A stretch of 64,000 nucleotides of DNA, from contig NZ_CP107976.1 in NCBI RefSeq assembly GCF_036099295.1, positions 5,642,001 to 5,706,000 of the forward strand. The letters run 5' to 3'. Of this stretch, positions 1 to 15,975 are shown piece after piece. The translations under genes were made by a program, and so were the position numbers. The notes beneath the pieces were generated by a model. That model made no database searches. It was not told where the DNA came from and was given only the letters and a program-made list of their open reading frames with translations. The DNA is from Streptomyces sp. NBC_00358 (lineage in GTDB: Bacteria; Actinomycetota; Actinomycetes; Streptomycetales; Streptomycetaceae). Every line of letters starts with the position of its first letter. Positions within the stretch are counted from its first letter, which is position 1.

Positions 1-1380
<1,380 letters not shown>

Positions 1381-1387
1381 GCACGCC

Positions 1388-1456
1388 CGCCGAGCAGCGG
1401 TACCACCGCTCGGCGTCCGGATGTCAGCAGGCCCTCGCCGTCCCGGCGGGGGCCTG
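1388..1456 (+). terminator. Pair of hairpins after ahcY
   Basis: Two inverted repeats follow the ahcY stop. The first has 8-bp arms at 1388-1395 and 1408-1415. The second has arms of about 13 bp at 1428-1440 and 1444-1456 (CAGGCCC pairing with GGGCCTG at the outer ends). There is no T-run, which is common for streptomycete terminators. The second hairpin sits just upstream of the Shine-Dalgarno of the next gene, so it could also attenuate that gene. Confidence 0.55.
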
Positions 1457-1480
1457 TCCCCGATGAGGACCTGAACGCCC

Positions 1481-2137
1481 ATGCCCCGCGGCCGTTATTC
1501 GCTCCATGACCCGCACGATCACACCCCCCTCGCCGACGAACACTTCCACTGCGCGCCCGGCCCCTCCGGCTGGCGCTATGTCTCCCAGCTCACCACCCCG
1601 TCCGGCACCGGGCCCGACGGCCTTCCCCGGCCGGGAAAGGGAACCGTCACCGGCTCGGTCGACCTCGCCCTCGACGAACTCGGCCGCCCCATCCGCCTCG
1701 AACTGCACGCGGCGGACTGGCAGGTGCGCGGCGCGGCACTCGACGGCGTGACCTGGGTCCGCACCGACCCCACCGGCACCGAGGCCACCGAAGGCAACGT
1801 GCCCGCCCACGCCTTCACCGGGACCTCTCCCGCGTTCCTCGTCGCCACCGCCCGTCTCCTTCGCCTCACCCCTTCCGCCGCCGCCCCTGCGACCCGCGTA
1901 CGCCTCGTCGCCTTCACCGGTCCGGTCCTCGCCCCGCGCACCCTCGACCAGTCCTGGGCCTTGATCGCAAGCGAAACACACGCCACTGACAACGGCCCGC
2001 TGACCGTGGACGAATACCAGGTCACAGCGCTGGACACCGGGGAACAGCACGCCGTGCACATCGCGGGAGACGTGGTCCTCGCGGCCCCCGGCATCGAACT
2101 GGAGCACCTCGAATCACCGCCGTCGGTGTTCGCCTGA
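1481..2137 (+). CDS. Conserved hypothetical protein
   Basis: This is a 218-residue protein that I do not recognise. The composition is soluble, with no signal peptide, no membrane segment and no cysteine pattern. The N-terminus is rich in His and Asp (HDPHDHTP), and the rest reads as alternating beta-like stretches such as GTVTGSVDLALDE and AVHIAGDVVLAAPGIELEHLE, suggesting a beta-rich fold. The ATG at 1481 is preceded by GAGGAC about 10 nt upstream; an in-frame alternative start was not obvious. Third-position GC is high throughout, which supports real coding. It is convergent with the RDD gene, about 56 bp away. No function is assigned. Confidence 0.75.
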   Translation: MPRGRYSLHDPHDHTPLADEHFHCAPGPSGWRYVSQLTTPSGTGPDGLPRPGKGTVTGSVDLALDELGRPIRLELHAADWQVRGAALDGVTWVRTDPTGTEATEGNVPAHAFTGTSPAFLVATARLLRLTPSAAAPATRVRLVAFTGPVLAPRTLDQSWALIASETHATDNGPLTVDEYQVTALDTGEQHAVHIAGDVVLAAPGIELEHLESPPSVFA

Positions 2138-2193
2138 CGGCGGCTCAGCGATGCGGTCCGGTCAGGGAGGGCGCCGAGCCGGTGGCGGGGCGG

Positions 2194-3132
2194 TTACGCG
2201 GGCGGCGCGAAACCGGTGGAGGGGCGCTCCCTCAGGCCGGCCTGCTCCGCCGGACCGACGGGATCGACCTGGGGCGGCGCAGGCCGAGGGGACGCGGGCC
2301 CCTGAACCGCGACCGGATACCCGGCGGGGCTCGGCGGGTAGGGGCCGCCGCCGAACCCGGGTGCCGCGGGGAAAACGCCCGGAGCTCCACCGAACGCCCG
2401 ACGAGCCTCCCGAGTCTGCCGCTCCTGCACCACCGCCGCCAGATACGCGCCCGCCGGCACCCCCTGAGGCGCCGGAGCCCCGGTACGGGCGGCGAGATCC
2501 GCGGCGAGCCGTTCCGCCATCGCCCCACCGACCTGCGGATCCAGCTGCTGCATCCGCGTCAGGTACTGGCGGACGGCCAGCCACAGCCCGTCCGGTACGG
2601 CGGACAGGTCGAGTTCGGCGAAGCGCCCCGCCAGCCAGGGCGGCGGCGCGGGAACGTACGGCATACGCCCCACCGGAATCCGCTCCCGCACGACAAGCGT
2701 CCCCGCGAACACGTCGCCGAGCCGCCGCCCGCGCTCCGACACCAGCGAGGCGACACACGCGACGATGCCGAACGTCATCAGAATCTCGACCACGCCCACG
2801 GCCCCGCGCACCAGCGCGTGCCGGAACCGGATCGGTCCGCCGTCGTCCCGGACCACCCGCAGCCCGAACGCCAGCTTCCCCAAAGACCGGCCGTGACTGA
2901 GCGTCTCCACCGCGATGGGGCCGCCGACCAGTACAAGAAGGAAACTCGCGATCGAGAGAGCTGTCTGCGCCGCGTCGTCCAAGGCGGCAGTCGAGGCGAC
3001 CAGACCGATGGTCACGATGATGTAGACCGCCAGCGTCACGACCAGGTCGAGGAGCACGGCAAGAGCCCGGCTCGGCAGTTTCGCGGGGCGCAGCTCCAGC
3101 GCCACCGCCTCGCCCGTCACTAGCTCACTCAC
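2194..3132 (-). CDS. RDD-family membrane protein
   Basis: The product has 312 residues. The N-terminal half carries an RDD domain: a hydrophobic segment at about residues 20-45 (RALAVLLDLVVTLAVYIIV), a second at about 65-90, and the conserved GRSLGKLAFGLRVV motif followed by a third segment (RGAVGVVEILMTFGIVACV). The C-terminal third is a Pro/Gly-rich cytoplasmic-type tail. I chose the GTG at 3132 because GAAGGA lies 8 nt upstream and the frame beyond it has shadow-like composition. It is divergent from the SpoIIM gene with about 130 bp between them. Such RDD/SpoIIM pairs usually accompany DUF58/MoxR genes in actinobacteria, and those genes do occur here beyond the rRNA operon. The RDD function is unknown; ion transport has been suggested for some members. 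Confidence 0.88.
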   Translation of the reverse strand: MSELVTGEAVALELRPAKLPSRALAVLLDLVVTLAVYIIVTIGLVASTAALDDAAQTALSIASFLLVLVGGPIAVETLSHGRSLGKLAFGLRVVRDDGGPIRFRHALVRGAVGVVEILMTFGIVACVASLVSERGRRLGDVFAGTLVVRERIPVGRMPYVPAPPPWLAGRFAELDLSAVPDGLWLAVRQYLTRMQQLDPQVGGAMAERLAADLAARTGAPAPQGVPAGAYLAAVVQERQTREARRAFGGAPGVFPAAPGFGGGPYPPSPAGYPVAVQGPASPRPAPPQVDPVGPAEQAGLRERPSTGFAPPA

Positions 3133-3262
3133 GTGCGCCGTCCTTCCCCTGACCTGCCCCGAGAACCGCCAGTCTGCCAAGCTGAGGGCACATCGTGCCT
3201 CAGTACGACAACCTGACATCCACGATGAGCAGCCGACGAGCATCCGAGGAGCAGGCAAACCG

Positions 3263-4270
3263 ATGGACCTCGATGTCTTCGTCTCCGCCCACCGAGCCGA
3301 ATGGGACAGACTCGACGCCCTGCTGAGGCGCCGACGCCGGCTCACCGGAGCCGAGGCCGACGAACTCGTCACCCTCTACCAGCGAACCGCCACCCATCTC
3401 TCGCTGATCCAGTCCAGTGCGCCGGATCCCCAGCTCACCGGGCGCCTCAGTCAACTCGTGGCACGCGCGCGCAGTGCCGTGACCGGCACCCGCCGGGCCT
3501 CCTGGCGCGATGTCACCCGCTTCCTCACGCACGGTTTCCCGGCAGCGGTCTACCGCTCCCGCCACTGGTGGGTGCCCACGGCGCTCCTCTCCACCGCGAT
3601 AGCCGCCCTCCTCGGGTGGTGGATCGGCACCCATCCAGAGGTGCAGGCCTCCATCGCGGCTCCCAGCGAACTGCGGACCCTCACCCGTCCCGGTGGCGAG
3701 TACGAGACCTACTACTCCAGCCATCCCGCGGCCGCCTTCGCCGCCCAGGTGTGGACGAACAACGCCGAAGCCGCGGCGATGTGCCTGGTCCTGGGTGTCT
3801 TCCTGGGCATTCCGGTCCTGTGGGTCCTCTTCGAGAACATGCTCAACCTGGGTGCCGGCATCGGCCTGATGTCATCGGCCGGCCGCCTCGACACCTTCCT
3901 GGGACTCGTCCTCCCGCACGGCCTGCTGGAACTGACCGCTGTCTTCGTCGCCGCGGGCACGGGACTGCGACTGGGCTGGACCGTGATCGATCCGGGCCCG
4001 CGATCCCGTCGCGCAGCCCTCGCCGAAGAGGGCCGCGCCGCGCTGGGCATGGCCATAGGCCTGGCGCTCATCCTCTTCGTCTCGGGGGCCATCGAAGGCT
4101 TCGTCACCCCGTCGGGTCTTCCCACCTGGGCCCGAATCGGCATAGGAATCGCGGCTGAACTGGCCTTTCTCGTGTACGTCTATGTCCTCGGCGGTCGCGC
4201 GGCACGCTCCGGCGAGACCGGCGACGTCTCAGCATCCGAGCGAAGCGCCACTCTTCCGACGGCCGCCTGA
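3263..4270 (+). CDS. SpoIIM-family integral membrane protein
   Basis: This 335-residue protein starts MDLDVFVSAHRAEWDRLDALL, a soluble helical N-terminus typical of actinobacterial SpoIIM-like proteins. Predicted membrane segments lie at about residues 102-122, 172-196, 210-235, 260-283 and 292-312. The loop motif LPHGLLELTAVFVAAGTGLRLGW matches the conserved SpoIIM signature (HG.hEL). The start is supported by GAGGAG about 10 nt upstream. In Bacillus SpoIIM belongs to a peptidoglycan-remodelling complex that drives engulfment. Streptomyces does not engulf, so here it is more likely part of a MoxR/DUF58-linked envelope machine (inference). It is the last gene before the rRNA leader. Confidence 0.9.
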   Translation: MDLDVFVSAHRAEWDRLDALLRRRRRLTGAEADELVTLYQRTATHLSLIQSSAPDPQLTGRLSQLVARARSAVTGTRRASWRDVTRFLTHGFPAAVYRSRHWWVPTALLSTAIAALLGWWIGTHPEVQASIAAPSELRTLTRPGGEYETYYSSHPAAAFAAQVWTNNAEAAAMCLVLGVFLGIPVLWVLFENMLNLGAGIGLMSSAGRLDTFLGLVLPHGLLELTAVFVAAGTGLRLGWTVIDPGPRSRRAALAEEGRAALGMAIGLALILFVSGAIEGFVTPSGLPTWARIGIGIAAELAFLVYVYVLGGRAARSGETGDVSASERSATLPTAA

Positions 4271-4323
4271 TGTGCGTGCACACCCGCTGACCTGCTAGTC
4301 TCCTCTTTGCCCCAGAGAACCCA

Positions 4324-4352
4324 TTGACACGGGTCGACGGGGGAGGTAGATT
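4324..4352 (+). promoter_or_regulatory. Upstream rRNA promoter, consensus -35/-10
   Basis: There is a perfect -35 TTGACA at 4324-4329, a 17-bp spacer and a -10 TAGATT at 4347-4352. This fits vegetative sigma (HrdB-type) recognition. It lies about 590 bp upstream of 16S and is the farthest upstream of the leader promoters. Confidence 0.75.
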
Positions 4353-4370
4353 CGAACAGTTGCCTAGAAC

Positions 4371-4399
4371 TGGACACGTCCGGTGGCAGCGGTTAGAGT
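4371..4399 (+). promoter_or_regulatory. Second rRNA promoter
   Basis: TGGACA at 4371-4376, a 17-bp spacer and TAGAGT at 4394-4399. The -10 is identical to those in the downstream tandem repeats, and the -35 is one base from TTGACA. Confidence 0.7.
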
Positions 4400-4491
4400 C
4401 TGCTCGCTTCTCAAAGCAATCGACACGTCGATTCAGAAGAAGCCCCTCCTGATGATTCAGAAATGGTTGCCGGTCAATCCGGCCCACAGAT

Positions 4492-4671
4492 TCTGATAAA
4501 GTCGGAGCCGCTGGAAAGAGAAACGCGAAAGCGGATTACCTGGAAAGCACCGAGGAAATCAGGCCCGAAAGGATCTGATAGAGTCGGACTCGCCGGAAAG
4601 GGAAACGCGGAAGCGGGAACCTGGAAAGCACCGAGGAAATCGGATACGGAAACGGTCTGATAGAGTCGGAA
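4492..4671 (+). repeat. Tandem 82-bp promoter repeat in the rRNA leader
   Basis: Three copies of TCTGATAxAGTCGGA start at 4492, 4574 and 4656, exactly 82 bp apart. The two complete units also share CTGGAAAG, AAACGCG and ACCTGGAAAGCACCGAGGAAATC. Each copy supplies a -10 hexamer: TAAAGT at 4497-4502, TAGAGT at 4579-4584 and TAGAGT at 4661-4666. No good -35 is seen 17-18 bp upstream of these (for example TCAATC at 4474). Streptomyces rrn operons are known to have several tandem promoters. I infer that the duplication added start sites p3 to p5. Confidence 0.75.
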
Positions 4672-4734
4672 ACGCAAGACCGAAGGGAAGCGCCCGGAGG
4701 AAAGCCCGAGAGGGTGAGTACAAAGGAAGCGTCC

Positions 4735-4752
4735 GTTCCTTGAGAACTCAAC
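4735..4752 (+). promoter_or_regulatory. boxA-like antitermination element in the 16S leader
   Basis: GTTCCTTGAGAACTCAAC lies about 190 bp upstream of mature 16S. The core TTGAGAACT recurs at 6748-6756 just before 23S. This matches the position and form of actinobacterial boxA elements, which bind NusB/NusE so that RNA polymerase reads through the operon. Confidence 0.6.
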
Positions 4753-4943
4753 AGCGTGCCAAAAATCAACGCCAGATTTGTTGATACCCCGTCTCCGGCC
4801 GATCGGTCGGGACGAGGTTCCTTTGAAAAAGTCCTGCCGGGCATTGTTCCGGTAGGCGCATCAGCGAGGACGCTGTGAACCGAAGGGATTATTCCTCCCT
4901 CCGGTTCCGCTCTCATGATGTTTCACCGGATTACCGGTAAACA

Positions 4944-9901
<4,958 letters not shown>

Positions 9902-9986
9902 CAGTTGCTCGCGTCCACTGTGTTGGTTCTGAAACCACGAACAACCGTCGTAGCTATGCCACGGCTCCGGTTGACAGTTTCATAGT

Positions 9987-10105
9987 GTTTCGGTGGTCAT
10001 AGCGTGAGGGAAACGCCCGGTTACATTCCGAACCCGGAAGCTAAGCCTCACAGCGCCGATGGTACTGCAGGGGGGACCCTGTGGGAGAGTAGGACGCCGC
10101 CGAAC
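9987..10105 (+). rRNA. rrf: 5S ribosomal RNA
   Basis: This is a 5S rRNA of about 119 nt. The termini pair (GTTTCGGTGG with CCGCCGAAC), and the interior contains CCCGGTTACATTCCGAACCCGG and GGGAGAGTAGG. It lies about 85 nt after 23S, completing the operon order 16S-23S-5S. The exact ends are uncertain by a few bases. Confidence 0.96.
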
Positions 10106-10114
10106 AAATTTTGA

Positions 10115-10155
10115 AGAAAACCCCCGTACCGGGAAACCGGTCACGGGGGTTTTCT
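10115..10155 (+). terminator. rRNA operon terminator
   Basis: Perfect 13-bp arms AGAAAACCCCCGT (10115-10127) and ACGGGGGTTTTCT (10143-10155) enclose a 15-nt loop. The T-rich 3' side makes it a strong intrinsic terminator about 10 bp after 5S. The symmetrical A/T ends would also allow it to stop transcription from the other strand. Confidence 0.9.
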
Positions 10156-10259
10156 GCGTTTAGGGGTCAGGGCGGACAGAGGTAATGTCCTCAGGCCTTT
10201 CACCCGAACTCGCCCAGGGGGCGAGTCAATTCATGCTCCCCGGGTTCTTCCCCCTTCTT

Positions 10260-11569
10260 CTACAAGCGGCCTGCGGCCTTCAAGGCCAGATAGGCGTCCG
10301 CGAGAGCCGGCGCCAGGTCGTCCGGGGTCGCGTCGACGACGGTGACTCCGCGCCGGCGCAACTGCTCTGCCGTGCGGTGACGCCCAGCCTCGGCCTGAGC
10401 CGCGGCCGCTGCCTCGTAAACCGAGTCGATGTCTCCGCGGGCCTTCGCCATCCGGGCGATGTGCGGGTCCGCGACCGATGCCAGCAGGACCGTATGGCGC
10501 TGAGTGAGGCCGGAGAGTACGGGGAGCAGACCCTCGTCCACGGGGGCCGCGTCGAGGCTGGTCAGGAGCACGATCAAGGATCGCCGCGGGGCCGTACGCA
10601 GGGCCGTGGCGGCCAGACCGCGGGCGTCCGTCTCGACGAGCTCGGGCTCCAGGTCGGCCATCGCGTTGACCAGGGACGGAAGGACATCGCCTGCCGCGCG
10701 GCCCTGGACGAGGGCCCGCACCCGGCGGTCGTAGGCCAGGAGGTCCACGCGGTCGCCCGCGCGGGAGGCCAGGGCAGCGAGGAGCAGAGCCGCGTCCAGG
10801 GAGGCGTCGAGGCGGGGGGTGTCTCCGACACGGCCCGCGGAGGTGCGGCCCGTGTCGAGGACCAGAAGGATGTGACGGTCGCGCTCGGGACGCCAGGTGC
10901 GTACGGCGACCGTCGACCTGCGGGCTGTCGCGCGCCAGTCGATGGAACGGGTGTCGTCGCCGGGGACGTACTCGCGCAGGCTGTCGAACTCCGTGCCCTC
11001 ACCGCGTGTCAGCACGCTGGTGCGGCCGTCGAGTTCGCGGAGCCGGGCCAGTTTGGAAGGCAGATGCTTCCTGCTGGTGAAGGGGGGCAGGACGCGTACG
11101 GTCCAGGGGACTTCGTGGCTGCCCTGACGGGAGAACAGGCCGAGGGGGCCGAACGAGCGGATGGTGACGCGGTCGGCCCGGCGGTCGCCGCGGCGCGTGG
11201 GGCGCAGACGCGTCGTCAGACGGCGGCGTTCCCCGGCGGGGACGCTCAAGCGGTGACGGGAGGCGTCGACCTCGGTGCCGGGTTCCCAACTGCTGGGCGG
11301 CCAGGCGTCGCGGAGGTGTGCGCGCAGGAGGCGGCCGGAGGGGTTGGTGACGGTGAGGGTGACGTCGGCGGACTCGCCGAGGCGTACCGAGGTGTCGCCG
11401 GCACGGGTCAGGCCGAGGCGTCGCACGGGGGCCGCGAGGACGGCGTCGCAGGCACAGGCCAGGGCCAGGGGGGCGTTCACGGCGAGGATGCCGGTCCAGC
11501 TCGGGCCCCAGATGCCGACGGGGAGCGCGCCGAGGGCCGCGAGGAGAGCGGCGCGTCCGGTGAGTGCCA

Positions 11570-11570
<1 letters not shown>
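10260..11570 (-). CDS. DUF58 domain protein (vWA-like, MoxR partner)
   Basis: The product has 436 residues. Two adjacent hydrophobic segments near the N-terminus (about 7-25 and 27-45) anchor it in the membrane. The DUF58 core follows at about residues 195-212 with EFDSLREYVPGDDTRSIDW. A von Willebrand A-like fold then begins HILLVLDTGRTS, with the MIDAS-type Asp retained. DUF58 proteins are standard partners of MoxR ATPases and are thought to act as substrates or adaptors. The ATG at 11570 overlaps the MoxR stop (TGATG), so the two are translationally coupled. It is the last gene of the leftward operon and ends about 105 bp from the rRNA terminator. Confidence 0.92.
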
Positions 11571-12567
<997 letters not shown>

Positions 12568-12571
<4 letters not shown>

Positions 12572-13770
12572 GAAATGCGTACCTCTCTTTCGAGGGCGTC
12601 GAGTTGGTCGGAGAGGGAGACGAGGGCCGCGTCGTCGCGGGGTGGCGGCCCGAACAGGAGCGGGAGCAGGGCCTGCCCGTCGCCGTCGAGGCGGGCTGAC
12701 AGGGCGGGGAGCAGGGCTTCGGGCGCGTGCGCCTGGGCCGGGGACACACCGACGAGGGGGGCGAGGCGCGTGCGGGTGGTGGAGCGCAGAGCGGCGGCAG
12801 CGCGGTCGCGGGCGTTGACCTTGCGGTAGAGCCGGGCGCGGCCTTCGGTGGTCTCGGAGGCGCGGATCGCGACGGGAAGCCGTTCGGGTACGAGGGGGCC
12901 CATGCGGCGTGCCCGCCAGAGCGCGGCCAGGACCGCCGCGATGAAGAGCTGCAGTGTGCCCCAGAGCCAGCCGGAGGGGAGCAGGTCGAGGAAGCTCTGG
13001 GTGCCCGTGTCGGTGGCCGAGTCGTCGGAGAGCGAGGGGAGATACCAGACCAGATGGGCGCGGGAGCCGAGGAGTTGGAGAGCGAGCGAGGCGTTGCCCT
13101 GCTCGTCGAGGTGGTCGTTGTAGAGGATGTCGGGGGCGCCGAGCACGACGGTGTCGCCGCCCCCGGAGGGTGCCGGTACGCGCAGGAGCGTGGGCAGGCC
13201 CTCGCTGGGGTAGCAGGCGTCGGTGCCCGGGTCGCCGGTGGTGTAGCGGATGCCGCCCGTGTCCGCGCTGCCCGCTCGCCGGGCGGCGGGAAGGGCGCAG
13301 TCTGGGGAGAGCGTCGAATCGAAGCTGACCGCGGGGTCGGCGGTGACTCCTGGGACGAGGGTGCCGACGGAGGGCGGTCCGGGGGAGATCAGGACCGTAC
13401 GGCCGTCGGATCGTTCCGTCGCCGTGCGCAGGAGCGTCTGCTGACGCTCGGTCAGCAGGTCGGGGGCGGCGATCAGCAGGGTGGTGTCGGATCCTGCCGA
13501 GGCGCGGGCCCTGTCGAGGGTGGTGACCACACGCGTGGAGACCCCCTGCTCTGCGAGGAGTTCGGCGACGGCTCGACTGCCGGAGGGGTCGGCGGAGCGT
13601 GGGTCGAGGAGGCCGTGGCGGGCGTCCGAGCGGACCGCGGCTATCACGAGGGCGGCCGCCAGCAGGACGACGAACGCGAGGACGATTCCGCGCGAGCGGG
13701 TCCACAGCCGGCGGGCGGTGGGCGAAGTGGAGGTGGAGGCGGGGGCGGACGCGAGGGCGGCCTCGGTCAT
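12568..13770 (-). CDS. DUF4350 domain membrane protein
   Basis: The product has 400 residues. A membrane anchor lies at about residues 27-47 ([19 protein letters not shown]), followed by an extracytoplasmic domain that begins [24 protein letters not shown]. That is the DUF4350 region, a fold related to ABC-type gliding-motility substrate domains. A second membrane segment near residues 275-295 ([17 protein letters not shown]) precedes a cytoplasmic helical tail. The protein overlaps both neighbours by 4 bp (ATGA), so it is co-translated with DUF4129 and MoxR. The topology makes it a candidate bridge between cytoplasmic MoxR and an outside event (inference). Confidence 0.88.
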
Positions 13771-14525
13771 GAGGCGGCCCCCTGGCGGCTGTCGCTGGTC
13801 GTGCTCCGGTCCGTGCTGTGGGTGCTGTCCGTGAGCACGGGCCTGGTGCGCTCCACGTCGCGGTCGAGCTCGGTGAGTCGCTGGTATCCGCGCGGGTCGC
13901 CGGCCCGGCCGCCGTACGTGATGTCGTCGAAGTCCCGTGCCGCGGCGCGCAGTCGGTCCGTGTGGGCGGGCAGGGTGCGGCTCGCCTCCGCTGCCGCCTC
14001 GTCGGCCGTGCGGCCGGGGCGCGGTTCGAGCAGGGCGCGTTCTTCCAGCGAGCGCACGATGGCGCGCATCCGCTCCTGGACCGCCTGGTTCCAATGGCCC
14101 TGGGCGGCATGGCCCTCGGCGGCGGCCCGGTGTTCGGCGGCGGTCCTGGGCCGGTTGTCGAAGACGGGGGCCGACGGGGCGGGGGTGCGGTGGGGAGTGC
14201 CCAGGCGCCACCACAGGGCGGCCAGGACCGCGACGACCGCGAGGACGATGACGACGAGCCCGAGCGTCCCGCCGGGTGTCGCGGTGGAGGCTGCGCCGAA
14301 GAGCCGGTGGACCCAGTCCCAGAAGGCGTTGAGGGCACGCTGGAGGAGGCCGGGGTCGTTCTCGTGGTACATCCGCTTGGACAGTTCGCGTCGGGCCGCC
14401 TCCCGCGCCGGGCCGCGCGGCGTCGTCACCGGAGGTCCGTCGCCGCGCGACAGCGCGAGGACGGCTGTCGCGCCGGTGCGCGGACCCGTGAGCAACGCTG
14501 TGAGAACTCCCCCCGCCCCGTTCAC
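13767..14525 (-). CDS. DUF4129 domain membrane protein
   Basis: The product has 252 residues. A hydrophobic segment at about 90-110 (LGLVVIVLAVVAVLAALWW) splits a short N-terminal part containing ELSKRMYHENDPGLLQRAL from a cytoplasmic DUF4129 domain with AAEGHAAQGHWNQAVQERMRAIVRSLEERALL and the invariant-looking RTADEAA.EA. DUF4129 often appears at the C-terminus of transglutaminase-like membrane proteins linked to MoxR/DUF58; here it stands alone. The GTG at 14525 has GGGGAG 8 nt upstream and follows the preceding stop by 4 bp. The 3' end overlaps the next ATG by 4 bp. Confidence 0.87.
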   Translation of the reverse strand: MNGAGGVLTALLTGPRTGATAVLALSRGDGPPVTTPRGPAREAARRELSKRMYHENDPGLLQRALNAFWDWVHRLFGAASTATPGGTLGLVVIVLAVVAVLAALWWRLGTPHRTPAPSAPVFDNRPRTAAEHRAAAEGHAAQGHWNQAVQERMRAIVRSLEERALLEPRPGRTADEAAAEASRTLPAHTDRLRAAARDFDDITYGGRAGDPRGYQRLTELDRDVERTRPVLTDSTHSTDRSTTSDSRQGAAS

Positions 14526-14529
14526 CGCA

Positions 14530-15834
14530 TCAGCTCCCCGGTGTGGTGCCGTAGTCCTGGAGGCCGGCGGCGCGGGCCAGGTCGAGGTCGAGGGCCTCGC
14601 GGCGGATCCGCTGGTCGATGTACAGGAGCACGGTGACGCCCGCGGTGATCGGGAAGGTGAGCATGGATCCGATCACCGAACCGATACCGCTGACGATGAG
14701 GAAGGTCCAGCCGACGTCGCCGCCGGTGCTGTCGAGGAAGCCGGCGAAGCCGTCGCCGCTCAGGGCCGCGGCGATGACGGCGAAGGGGATCAGGATCAGC
14801 GACGCCAGGATGTTGGCGATGATCGTGGCGATCAACTGGATGCCGAAGACCCGCCACCAGGAGCCGCGTACGAGTTTCGACGAGCGGCTCATCGACTTCG
14901 TGACGCTCTGCTTCTCCAGCATCAGGGCGGGAGAGGCGAGCGAGAAGCGGATCATCAGCCACAGGGCGACGATGCCCCCTGCCAGGCCGCCGAGGGCGGC
15001 GAGCGCGGCACCGGCGTCCCCGGAGCCGGTCACCACCACGAGCAGACCGGGCAGTGTGCCGACGCCGATGATCAGGACGGCGATGAGCGGCAGCAGCAGG
15101 GTCAGGCCGAGGAGCTTGGGGAGCTGGGGACGGGCGTCCCGCCAGGCCTCGCTCGTGGTCACCGGCTTGCCGAGCACGGCACGGCTGGTCACCGACGTGA
15201 GCAGGGCCGTCGCGACGATGGTGGCGAGCAGGGTGATGAGCAGGACGAGACCGGAGCTGAGCAGTGTGCTGCCCAGGGCCCGGCTCAGCTCGCCGACGGT
15301 GGCGCTCGGGTCTTTGAGGGCCTCGGTGTCGGCGTTGTTGTCCAGGACGAACCCCTGGAGCAGGATCACGGCGAGCTGCGTGACGACCGCGACGGTCAGC
15401 GAGATGCCGAGGACCGTGCGCCAGTAGGTCCGCATCGTCGAGACGGCGCCGTCGAGGATCTCGCCGACACCGAGCGGGCGCAGCGGGATCACGCCGGGCT
15501 TGGCGGCGCGCGGCGGCCCGCCCCAGGTGCCGCCCCAGCCGGGGGAACCCCCGTACCCGGGGCCTCCCCATCCGCTCTGCCCACCGCCCTGGCCGCCAGG
15601 ACGCTGACCGCCCCAGCCCGGAGCGGGCGGAGCGGGCGGCGGGGCCTGGCCGGGGCCCGGTGTGCCGGGCGCGGACCACTGGCCTGGCGGGGGCTGCGCC
15701 TTGGACCACTTCGAGGGCTGCTCGGGTTGGTTCGCTCCGCCTTGGTCCGCCGGCTGCGGGGTGCCGGACGAGTCCGGCTTCTCTTCGCCGGAGGGGGCGG
15801 ATCCGGGCGACGCCCAGCCCGGAGTGTCGTTCAT
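14530..15834 (-). CDS. Polytopic membrane protein with Pro/Gly-rich N-terminus
   Basis: The product has 434 residues. The first 115 or so are cytoplasmic and rich in Gly, Pro, Gln and Trp (repeats of GWGG/GGxGWGG), then comes the conserved start IPLRPLGVGEILDGAVSTMRTYWRTVLG. About six hydrophobic segments follow. This resembles the membrane domain attached to some glycerophosphoryl diester phosphodiesterases, but there is no catalytic phosphodiesterase domain here. ATG 15834 has AAGGAG 6 nt upstream, the best ribosome site in this operon, so it is probably the first gene. It is divergent from mtnA with about 140 bp between, where the operon promoter should lie. Function is unknown. Confidence 0.85.
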   Translation of the reverse strand: MNDTPGWASPGSAPSGEEKPDSSGTPQPADQGGANQPEQPSKWSKAQPPPGQWSAPGTPGPGQAPPPAPPAPGWGGQRPGGQGGGQSGWGGPGYGGSPGWGGTWGGPPRAAKPGVIPLRPLGVGEILDGAVSTMRTYWRTVLGISLTVAVVTQLAVILLQGFVLDNNADTEALKDPSATVGELSRALGSTLLSSGLVLLITLLATIVATALLTSVTSRAVLGKPVTTSEAWRDARPQLPKLLGLTLLLPLIAVLIIGVGTLPGLLVVVTGSGDAGAALAALGGLAGGIVALWLMIRFSLASPALMLEKQSVTKSMSRSSKLVRGSWWRVFGIQLIATIIANILASLILIPFAVIAAALSGDGFAGFLDSTGGDVGWTFLIVSGIGSVIGSMLTFPITAGVTVLLYIDQRIRREALDLDLARAAGLQDYGTTPGS

Positions 15835-15975
15835 CGTCGCTCCTTCACGGTGCCCGTCCCGCGGTCGCGGCGGCAGGTTGGCAGCCATCGTGTCACGGCG
15901 TGCCCCGCGGGGGACCGGCCCCCGTATGGGCTGCACACCTTCAATTGTCCGCCGGGTACGGGGCAGACTGGGCGG

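Noticed and set aside
12727-15975. Very long in-frame extension upstream of mtnA
   Set aside because: It runs antisense through the DUF4350, DUF4129 and membrane-protein genes. The true mtnA start at 15976 fits the family length.
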